A stretch of 22,395 nt of DNA from JAWXBT01 sp964523015. GTDB lineage: Bacteria; Bdellovibrionota_C; UBA2361; J135. The stretch is taken from the NCBI GenBank assembly GCA_964523015.1, contig CAZFXN010000048.1, positions 1 to 22,395 of the forward strand, written 5' to 3'. The stretch's first letter is position 1. Each line of letters opens with the position of its first letter. Both the position numbers and the translations under genes were made by a program. Shown here one piece after another: positions 17,016-22,395 of this stretch. A model generated the notes under the pieces. The model worked only from the letters and a program-made list of their open reading frames with translations. It had not been told where the DNA came from and made no database searches.

Positions 17016-17040
17016 TTGTCGTTGGACTAGACTAAGACAA
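17016..17040. promoter_or_regulatory. Imperfect palindrome in the gatC/DHp-gene divergent gap
   Basis: TTGTC (17016-17020) and GACAA (17036-17040) are exact inverted half-sites separated by 15 bp, with two further symmetric positions inside. It lies just before the DHp-gene start and upstream of the gatC -10, a fitting position for a regulator binding site. No regulator can be named. Confidence 0.3.
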
Positions 17041-17057
17041 ACCTTAAGGCTATAACA

Positions 17058-17270
17058 TTGTTCTATATGAAAAATCTCGAAGTCTCTGAGACTATACGAA
17101 AAATGGGTCATGAGATAAAAACGCCACTATCTGTAATAGTAAATGATCTCACTTACTTAAAATCGATTTTACCAGAGGGCGAATGTGAAAGGGCAATAAG
17201 AAACGCTCAAGAAATTAAGGACATTATCAATCGTTACGTGGAAAAATCTAAATTAGATGGCTCATCCTAA
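17058..17270 (+). CDS. Stand-alone histidine-kinase DHp (HisKA) mini-protein
   Basis: Only 70 residues. The H-box MGHEIKTPL is canonical (H18 from the TTG start) and is followed by the rest of helix 1 (SVIVNDLTYL) and a second helix (about 41-66), so it is a dimerisation/phosphotransfer domain without sensor or ATPase domain. It cannot autophosphorylate alone. It could receive phosphate from another kinase, act as a phosphatase of the next gene's product, or be a remnant of a larger kinase. TTG 17058 has AAGG eight bases upstream; ATG 17067 is the alternative. Its stop codon directly abuts the ATG of the sigma-54 activator, so the two are surely cotranscribed and probably coupled. Its codons 7-11 carry copy 2 of the dispersed motif. 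Confidence 0.75.
   Translation: MFYMKNLEVSETIRKMGHEIKTPLSVIVNDLTYLKSILPEGECERAIRNAQEIKDIINRYVEKSKLDGSS
17072..17095 (+). repeat. Dispersed motif, copy 2 (24-bp version, start of the DHp gene)
   Basis: Core CGAAGTCTCTGAG at 17078-17090. It matches the copy at 19807-19830 at 22 of 24 positions: AAATC, one variable base, the 14-bp core plus A, one variable base, TAT. Here the core palindrome is AGTCTC-T-GAGACT. It encodes part of EVSE near the N-terminus of the DHp protein. Confidence 0.85.
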
Positions 17271-18647
17271 ATGAAAACCTCATCGCAAATAAACATACTC
17301 GCTGTTGATGATGATGAAGATGGGGTTCTGAGCCTTGTTCGGACTCTTAAGCTCTCTCTTCCCAGTTACTCTTTTTCTGCATGCACTAATGAAAGTAAAG
17401 CACTTCAACTTGCATCAGGGCTCAAACCTGCCGTAGTTATTTTAGATTTATGCTTAGATGAAACAAGTGGGCCACAAACTGGATTTGATTTACTTCAAAA
17501 ACTTTTATCTCTAGATTCTACAACCAGAATTATAGTTTTAACAGGGTACGGATCGGTTGAAGCAGGGGTTAAATGTCTTACTCTTGGAGCTTCAAACTTT
17601 CTTGACAAGCCGCCAGACATTCCCCATCTCTCAGCTCTAATCAAGGATGGTGTTGCACAAGCAAATCTAAGAAGATCTTATGCAGAACTTAGTACCAAAC
17701 TTTCTGAGCCGATTCTTGATACTATCATTGGGCAAAGCGTTGCTGCTAATCAACTAAAAGATTCAATACGATATGCCGCTAGTAATAATCAATCTATTCT
17801 TATTACTGGAGAAACAGGTACTGGAAAGGGGCTTTGTGCTGTTGCTATTCACAAACTAAGCAACAAGCCTGCGAATAAGTATGTTCGATATCAACCAAAC
17901 TTTGGCACTGCAGATCTTGTTAATAGTGACCTATTTGGCCATGTAAAAGGGGCTTTTACTGGAGCTGACGCAAACAGAGCAGGTCTTTTCGAAGAGGCGA
18001 AAGGAGGCACTCTGTTTCTTGATGAAATAGATGAACTGCCTATGGAAACCCAAGTTAGCTTACTCGGCATTTTGCAAGATAGGGTCTATCGACCTCTTGG
18101 GTCAAATAAAGAAATGGTGGCGGAGGTAAGACTAATAGCTGCTACCAATCAAGAGATAGGTAAAATTTTATCAGAAAAGAAGATAAGACAAGATTTTTTT
18201 CACAGAATTGCACATTCAACTATTCACCTACCTTCTCTTAGAGAGAGATTAGAAGATATTAATAAGTTAGCAGAGCATTTCCTCTTGCGATTAAGAGAGA
18301 ACGAAAAGGTCGCAGTTTTTGAAATTAGCAGAGACGCCATAAATAGGTTAAAAAGCCATAGGTGGCCCGGAAATATCCGTGAACTGCAAGCAGTGATAGA
18401 AGGTGGCGCATACAGAGCTCAGTTTGAAGGAAGAAGTTTAATTGAAGTTCAGGATATTCACATAGGTTTTCATGGTATTGAATCAAGTACTCCGATGAAT
18501 TTTCACGAAAAGGTCAAGCACTATAAGCTCAAACTAATCAACGAAGCCCTTGATAGAAACAAAGGAAATCAGTTACGTGCAGCTCAGGACCTAGGCATCG
18601 ATCGAGCCAATATGAGGAGATTCCTATCCTCAGAGACTTCGGGGTAA
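17271..18647 (+). CDS. Sigma-54-dependent response regulator, NtrC type
   Basis: A 458-residue regulator with a receiver (about 6-125; D13/D14, phospho-acceptor D59, K113), an AAA+ sigma-54 activation domain (about 150-380) and a Fis-type helix-turn-helix (about 426-452, NKGNQLRAAQDLGIDRANMR). Walker A is GETGTGKG (170-177), the sigma-54-contacting loop GAFTGA is intact (227-232), Walker B is GGTLFLDEID, and the arginine-rich LPSLRER segment follows. When phosphorylated it should form a ring and open sigma-54 promoters. It starts at the base after the DHp-gene stop and has no separate Shine-Dalgarno. Its last codons hold an inverted copy of the dispersed motif. The partner kinase is probably the DHp protein plus an unlinked kinase; no target promoter was convincing in the window. 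Confidence 0.95.
   Translation: MKTSSQINILAVDDDEDGVLSLVRTLKLSLPSYSFSACTNESKALQLASGLKPAVVILDLCLDETSGPQTGFDLLQKLLSLDSTTRIIVLTGYGSVEAGVKCLTLGASNFLDKPPDIPHLSALIKDGVAQANLRRSYAELSTKLSEPILDTIIGQSVAANQLKDSIRYAASNNQSILITGETGTGKGLCAVAIHKLSNKPANKYVRYQPNFGTADLVNSDLFGHVKGAFTGADANRAGLFEEAKGGTLFLDEIDELPMETQVSLLGILQDRVYRPLGSNKEMVAEVRLIAATNQEIGKILSEKKIRQDFFHRIAHSTIHLPSLRERLEDINKLAEHFLLRLRENEKVAVFEISRDAINRLKSHRWPGNIRELQAVIEGGAYRAQFEGRSLIEVQDIHIGFHGIESSTPMNFHEKVKHYKLKLINEALDRNKGNQLRAAQDLGIDRANMRRFLSSETSG
18629..18641 (-). repeat. Dispersed 13-bp motif, copy 3 (inverted, end of the activator gene)
   Basis: The minus strand reads CGAAGTCTCTGAG. It overlaps the last codons of the sigma-54 activator and is 79 bp before the RAYT start. 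Together with copy 4 it brackets the RAYT gene in inverted orientation. Confidence 0.8.
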
Positions 18648-18720
18648 ATTAACAGGAAACTATTTAAAAAATTCCTTGAATACATTGATGCAATGGCATT
18701 ATGGAGGAGTTTTTACAGCA

Positions 18721-19641
18721 ATGGGTCAACCGTTACGCATCGAATGTTCAGAAAAGATATTTTTCATTACAACAAGAACTGTTGAATCTAGGCTATGGTT
18801 TGTCAATGACAAGATCATTGAGCGATTAGTTCTTGCATATCTAGCTAAATATCAAAAAATGTATGGGGTAGCTATCTATGCCTTCTGCCTTATGGGAAAT
18901 CATTATCATTTGATTGCAAAATTTCCAAATAAAAACAAAGCCAAGTTCATGCGATCTTTTAATGCTATCTTTGCAAAAGTTGTAAAAGAGAAAGTTCCTA
19001 ACTTTCAGGGCAAATTATGGGCAAGAAGATATGCAGACCAAGTGCTCCCCAATAATGAGGACGTTGAGCATTGGTATCACTATTGTGCGCTAAACGCTGT
19101 TTTTGCAGGGTTATCCAAAACGAGTAGTGGTTATCCTTCATATAATTCTTTCAATGATTCCCTCACAAAGAGAATTCGCCGATACAAATTATTTCATAGA
19201 TCAGAATATAATGAAGCAAAAAGATTTCGAAGCAATGTCATAAAAGAAGAGTTTGTCAACGAGTATGAACTTATTTTTAGCGCTCTACCAGGATATGAAA
19301 AACTATCTAATATTGAATATGAAAAAATTATCAGACTTAACAATGAGGCAGAGAGGAATGAGGCAATTGAGACTAGACTAAAGTCAGGAAAAAAATTCGG
19401 AAGCTTAACGCATCTCAATATGACAAGACAGGGGTCCAAGCCTAAAAACACTAAGCAAAGCGATCGATACTCATTCCGTCCGTTGGTTTTAACATTATGC
19501 AAGAAAACAAAAACTCAGTTTCTTAATTGGTATTTTGATTTGCTTAATCTCTACAAAGAAGTTTCGTCTTTATACTTAAAGGGGCACCAGAATCTCATAT
19601 TCCCAACCGGCACTTACAAGCCCCCATTACTTTGTGCCTGA
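18721..19641 (+). CDS. RAYT/IS200-like Y1 transposase (REP-associated type)
   Basis: A 306-residue HUH single-strand transposase. The N-terminus MGQPLRIE, then FFITTRTVESRLWF, matches the RAYT family start pattern, which is why I choose ATG 18721 (GGAGGAG ends 11 nt upstream) over the TTG at 18676. The HUH motif is MGNHYHLI (H61, H63); the likely catalytic tyrosine is Y104 in ARRYADQV; the family's HYCALNAVFAGL segment follows. The C-terminal 170 residues are basic and less conserved. RAYTs are usually single-copy domesticated transposases that mobilise REP-like palindromes, not classical insertion sequences. The flanking inverted copies of the 13-bp motif fit this picture. The immediate ends show no obvious IS boundary or target duplication. 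Confidence 0.88.
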   Translation: MGQPLRIECSEKIFFITTRTVESRLWFVNDKIIERLVLAYLAKYQKMYGVAIYAFCLMGNHYHLIAKFPNKNKAKFMRSFNAIFAKVVKEKVPNFQGKLWARRYADQVLPNNEDVEHWYHYCALNAVFAGLSKTSSGYPSYNSFNDSLTKRIRRYKLFHRSEYNEAKRFRSNVIKEEFVNEYELIFSALPGYEKLSNIEYEKIIRLNNEAERNEAIETRLKSGKKFGSLTHLNMTRQGSKPKNTKQSDRYSFRPLVLTLCKKTKTQFLNWYFDLLNLYKEVSSLYLKGHQNLIFPTGTYKPPLLCA

Positions 19642-19828
19642 AATAGGGAAAAGTCCAAAAAATATTAAATTAGCATAAAGTGTCTCCTTAGAATTCTATC
19701 TAAAATTCAAAATTCTTCTACTATTACCGAATTTGGATCCTCCCTTTAGCCCTATTTCCATATTTTCAGTAGCACTCTCCACAAAAACACATCATAATTT
19801 GTTATTAAATCACGAAGTCTCTGAGAAT
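19642..19828. other. AT-rich spacer downstream of the transposase
   Basis: A 187-bp spacer. An open frame continues upstream of the membrane-protein ATG to a TTG at 19733, but its residues are not protein-like and no ribosome binding site supports it. The spacer contains short AATTCT/AGAATT inverted words and, at its end, copy 4 of the dispersed motif. No clear terminator was seen. Confidence 0.5.
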
Positions 19829-19830
19829 AT
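19807..19830 (+). repeat. Dispersed motif, copy 4 (24-bp version, upstream of the membrane-protein gene)
   Basis: Core CGAAGTCTCTGAG at 19813-19825, with 22 of 24 positions shared with 17072-17095. It overlaps the first bases of the membrane-protein gene's probable ATG at 19829. Confidence 0.85.
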
Positions 19831-20332
19831 GATGATTAGGAATTTGGGGTTGGGAGGGGTGTGTCTGCTGGTCATTGGGCTTATGCTTTATAAGCCGCTT
19901 GACCTTTTGCCCATGATGATTGACTCCACAAAAGTTTCTGGAGTCCTTTTTCTTTGCTATATCATTTTTTACTTCTTACGTTTTAGACACCATCCTCGAC
20001 CACACAGAAATATTGTCAGCTTCCTAATCATCACGATTATTTCAATTCTAGTTTTTATTTTTGGCACCATCTGCACACTGAATGGTGTTTTCGACAGCTC
20101 CCCATTACAAAAACACACTGAAACAATCCTTCACCTCTATTCGAATCACGGAAGATCCAAGATCTACTATATAGAAATTCCCTCCTGGAGATATCCAAAC
20201 CAAAGAGAAACACTTCAGGTTCCGGCAGAGGAATTTGAAAAAATTATCCCTACCCAAACAAAAATTCATTTTTCAACAAGGTCTGGGTTTTTTAACTACG
20301 TCTGGATCGATAACTACACACTTGAATTTTAA
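19829..20332 (+). CDS. Small membrane protein of unknown function
   Basis: A 167-residue protein with three hydrophobic helices (about 7-20, 33-49 and 63-84), then a soluble domain of about 80 residues. The C-terminal pattern (HTETILHLY, YYIEIPSW, LQVPAEEFEKI) resembles small beta-barrel tails of uncharacterised bacterial membrane proteins of the DUF3592-like kind, but I cannot assign it. ATG 19829 or 19832 is preferred; an upstream TTG at 19733 would add 32 poorly structured residues. It ends 9 bp from the converging pseudouridine synthase gene, with no terminator visible between them. Confidence 0.65.
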   Translation: MMIRNLGLGGVCLLVIGLMLYKPLDLLPMMIDSTKVSGVLFLCYIIFYFLRFRHHPRPHRNIVSFLIITIISILVFIFGTICTLNGVFDSSPLQKHTETILHLYSNHGRSKIYYIEIPSWRYPNQRETLQVPAEEFEKIIPTQTKIHFSTRSGFFNYVWIDNYTLEF

Positions 20333-20341
20333 CTTCATATC

Positions 20342-21103
20342 TTAAAGTTTGCTGTTTGATACGGATGAATGCATCTCTAAAATTACAGCTTCCTCAATCT
20401 CAGCTTGTGCTATGAAAATTTCACCACTTAAGTCATCAAAAAACTTAACCCCTTCGGCATGAAGGAAAAACCCCCTTTGAGTTTCAAAAAGATCCCCTTT
20501 AAAAACATCACTTAACTTCCTCTTAGACCCGTATAATAAATCTCCAACAAGAGGATAGCCCAAAAATCCCATATGAGCCCTTACTTGATGACGGCGCGCC
20601 ACATGAATTTTAAGATTAACTAACGAAACATCTCTCTCTTTATCATAACTAACAACGTTAACTTCAGACTTAGCTTCCAAAGCTCTGGCATCCTTCCCGG
20701 GTTTACTCTTATAAATCTTAACCTTTTTTGCTCTACGATAAGGTGTGCCAATAAAAGTTTCTAATTCACAACCTTCTTTAACTTGCCCCTCAACAAGAGC
20801 CAGATAACTTTTCTCTATTTTACCACTAAGTAAGATCTCTCTACCTCTAAGCCAAGCTTTACGGTTTTTGGCAGCAATCAACACTCCGCTAGTTTCATAA
20901 TCTAATCGGTTTAATAATCCTCCATCTTCAACTTTGTCAGAGTAAGAGATGGCATCTCCATCTCGCTCAATCAAAAGATCCGCAACAGAAGCTTTTAAAA
21001 GTTCATCTTTATTTTTAATTTTTACTGAATGAATTTGTGACGATTTATTAATCGCAAGATAATTTTTATTTTCTGAGATAATTTTTAATATAGCTCTATC
21101 CAT
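20342..21103 (-). CDS. RluA-family RNA pseudouridine synthase
   Basis: A 253-residue enzyme converting specific uridines of rRNA or tRNA to pseudouridine. The catalytic motif NRLDYETSG places the nucleophile at D68 (the usual first residue is H, here N). VARRHQVRAHMGFLGYPLVG, followed by DLLYG, is the second family signature. There is no S4 domain, so it resembles the short RluA/RluC-catalytic-core type; the target site cannot be told. It begins 22 nt after the upstream hypothetical gene and is probably cotranscribed with it. Confidence 0.92.
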   Translation of the reverse strand: MDRAILKIISENKNYLAINKSSQIHSVKIKNKDELLKASVADLLIERDGDAISYSDKVEDGGLLNRLDYETSGVLIAAKNRKAWLRGREILLSGKIEKSYLALVEGQVKEGCELETFIGTPYRRAKKVKIYKSKPGKDARALEAKSEVNVVSYDKERDVSLVNLKIHVARRHQVRAHMGFLGYPLVGDLLYGSKRKLSDVFKGDLFETQRGFFLHAEGVKFFDDLSGEIFIAQAEIEEAVILEMHSSVSNSKL

Positions 21104-21125
21104 GGATGGTTAATAATACTGAGGG

Positions 21126-21752
21126 TTAATGATATATAACATCCCCTCTCTTTTCGCTCTTCAACACAAGTTGAAACGCAACCTCCAAATCTTTAATCAA
21201 CTCTACTCTATTTCGTTCTATATCTGCTCTTAATTCCTGTATCTGCTTTTCGTACTCTGCCTTGTTCCAAGTTCCCTGATTTTTCCCCTCTCGTCTATAT
21301 TTATCCCGAATCTTATCTCTTAATAGAACGCTATCAAAAAATAGATCTATCAACCTTGAGCGTTCAGCAAAGAGATCCTCTAAATCAGAAAGCATCTCTA
21401 GTTTTAGATCCTTCTTTTGACTAATTGAAACAAGACGATTTAAAGATCCTAGATTGTGTGCTTTTACTCTCTCTATTGTTTTTTTTGCAGAGGAAGGATG
21501 TCCCAGATAAAAACAGGATCCCAATGCCCTAAGCGCAGCATCGTGATTTTCGCTTAGCAGCAATCCATCAATCTGCTTAAGTAATTTTACACGTTTAGAT
21601 AGTTGCCACTGCTCTCGCACCAACTGCGGATTAAAAGAGAACTGCCGATTAGAAAACACGGGAAAACAGGCTCTTATAAATATAACTATAAGATATCCCG
21701 CTAAGAAAAATCCTAGCGCCCCAAATATTATCGAACCTAAAATTGTACTCAT
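21126..21752 (-). CDS. Hypothetical membrane-anchored helical protein
   Basis: A 208-residue protein I do not recognise. One N-terminal membrane helix (about 5-27) is followed by an almost entirely helical, charged region: a possible helical-repeat segment (about 55-115, with ALRALGSCFYLGHPSSAKK) and a likely coiled coil (about 160-195). It is probably anchored in the inner membrane facing the cytosol. It is divergent from the MEMO1-type gene and upstream of the pseudouridine synthase gene. Confidence 0.7.
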   Translation of the reverse strand: MSTILGSIIFGALGFFLAGYLIVIFIRACFPVFSNRQFSFNPQLVREQWQLSKRVKLLKQIDGLLLSENHDAALRALGSCFYLGHPSSAKKTIERVKAHNLGSLNRLVSISQKKDLKLEMLSDLEDLFAERSRLIDLFFDSVLLRDKIRDKYRREGKNQGTWNKAEYEKQIQELRADIERNRVELIKDLEVAFQLVLKSEKRGDVIYH

Positions 21753-21792
21753 TTATTAAGAAACCAAGTAGCCAACTAAAGTCATCTTATCT

Positions 21793-21820
21793 ATTGTACC
21801 ACTATATTCCAAAAGGCCAA
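21793..21820 (-). promoter_or_regulatory. Candidate sigma-70 promoter for the minus-strand pair
   Basis: On the minus strand TTGGCC (21815-21820) and TACAAT (21793-21798) are 16 bp apart, 41 bp before the start of the hypothetical gene. The -35 overlaps a tandem CCAAAAGG pair (21809-21824) in the 96-bp divergent gap. Confidence 0.35.
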
Positions 21821-21848
21821 AAGGCAATTTCTATAAAGAACTTCTTAG

Positions 21849-22395
21849 ATGACAGATGCATTTAAATACCCAAAGATCCGTTGGCCGGTCGATATCGACA
21901 TTCAAAAGATAGATTCTGAAGAGGTCCTTATATTAAGAGATCCACTCGGTATCACTCCTATGCCGCTGATCCTCAAATCTGCAGTTGCTCCGGTTCTTGG
22001 TCTCTTTGATGGCAATAATTCGTACGAAAGTATTCTCGTAAAATTTAAACCACACGGCCTTAATGAAAAGATCCTTAATGAAATTATTTCAATCTTAGAT
22101 TTAAATCTTTTTCTAGATACAACTAATTTTCAAATTCAATCAAAAAAACAAGTTGAACAATTCAAAGCTTCTTCAGTTAGAGAATCCTCCGTTTTAGGCC
22201 CAACATGGAATCATAAAAAGGATGCTTTTAACTTAGAGATTGATCGCCTCCTTGCCCAGCCTTCGACAACTGGCACACCCCTTGGTTCGCTTTGTGGGTT
22301 AATTTCTCCTCACATTGATTACAATCGTGGAGGAAATTCCTACGGTTTAACATATAAGCATCTAAGATCTCACCAACACTCTCTCTACATTGTTA
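21849..22395 (+). CDS. amrB: AmmeMemoRadiSam system protein B (MEMO1 family), 5' part
   Basis: Partial: 182 codons are visible and the frame runs off the right edge. Residues about 1-95 form the N-terminal extension found in many bacterial members (VLILRDPLGIT, then VLGLFDGNNSYESIL), which looks like a small PqqD/winged-helix-like domain. The MEMO1 domain starts near residue 155 with GLISPHIDYNRGG; its conserved PHIDY histidine is one of the residues of the dioxygenase-like metal site. These proteins usually sit with a radical-SAM and an AMMECR1 partner; their reaction is not established. The start is the ATG at 21849; the Shine-Dalgarno is weak. Confidence 0.85.
   Translation, partial: MTDAFKYPKIRWPVDIDIQKIDSEEVLILRDPLGITPMPLILKSAVAPVLGLFDGNNSYESILVKFKPHGLNEKILNEIISILDLNLFLDTTNFQIQSKKQVEQFKASSVRESSVLGPTWNHKKDAFNLEIDRLLAQPSTTGTPLGSLCGLISPHIDYNRGGNSYGLTYKHLRSHQHSLYIV

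Noticed and set aside
18676..18720. Upstream TTG start for the transposase
   Set aside because: The added 15 residues lie before the conserved RAYT N-terminus (MGQPLRIE), and ATG 18721 has its own GGAGGAG.
19640..19758. GAAATAGGG / CCCTATTTC inverted repeat as transposon ends
   Set aside because: Nine bases over 100 bp; it does not enclose the transposase gene and there is no target duplication, so it is probably chance.
1..22395. CRISPR array, tRNA, rRNA, phage or toxin-antitoxin genes
   Set aside because: I saw no regularly spaced repeats, no tRNA T-loop/acceptor pattern, and no phage structural or toxin families on either strand.

Overview
The window is about 37-38% GC, gene-dense chromosomal DNA from a Gram-negative bacterium. 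The evidence is a Tad/Flp pilus operon, a membrane-anchored PpiD/SurA-like periplasmic chaperone, a complete GatCAB amidotransferase, a sigma-54 activator and a MEMO1-type gene with the N-terminal extension seen in many delta-proteobacteria-like lineages. I would guess a low-GC former 'Deltaproteobacteria' lineage. No rRNA or tRNA is present, so this placement is inference only.

Layout. (1) 1-1338: a decayed AAA_14/DUF4143 ATPase gene on the plus strand, with two frameshifts at homopolymers and an in-frame TGA, preceded by an AT-rich inverted repeat. (2) 10519 down to 1365, minus strand: a Tad (tight adherence/Flp pilus) operon in the order cpaE/tadZ, flp pilin, cpaB/rcpC, cpaF/tadA, tadB, tadC. 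It continues into two signalling genes: a GspE-N-like domain fused to a receiver, and a hybrid histidine kinase coupled to it by an ATGA overlap. The secretin and prepilin peptidase are not in the window. A divergent hypothetical gene (10807-11484) faces the operon. The 287-bp region between them carries a perfect tandem 15-bp duplication and a leader hairpin. (3) 16942 down to 11519, minus strand: gatC-gatA-gatB, a DUF4911-like gene overlapping gatB, and a ppiD-like foldase gene 2 nt further on. (4) 17058-19641, plus strand: a tiny orphan histidine-kinase DHp protein, a full-length NtrC-type sigma-54 activator starting at the very next base, and a RAYT/IS200-like Y1 transposase. (5) 19829-22395: a small membrane protein, an RluA-family pseudouridine synthase and a hypothetical membrane-anchored coiled-coil protein (both minus), and the 5' part of an AmmeMemoRadiSam protein B gene running off the right edge.

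The most unusual signals are as follows. A 13-bp motif, CGAAGTCTCTGAG, recurs four times between 16.4 and 19.9 kb. Two copies flank the RAYT gene in inverted orientation, and two copies are related over 24 bp. The kinase-less DHp mini-protein is tightly coupled to a sigma-54 activator. The Tad operon carries a degenerate GspE-N/receiver fusion plus hybrid kinase at its end, which looks like a dedicated pilus signalling module.
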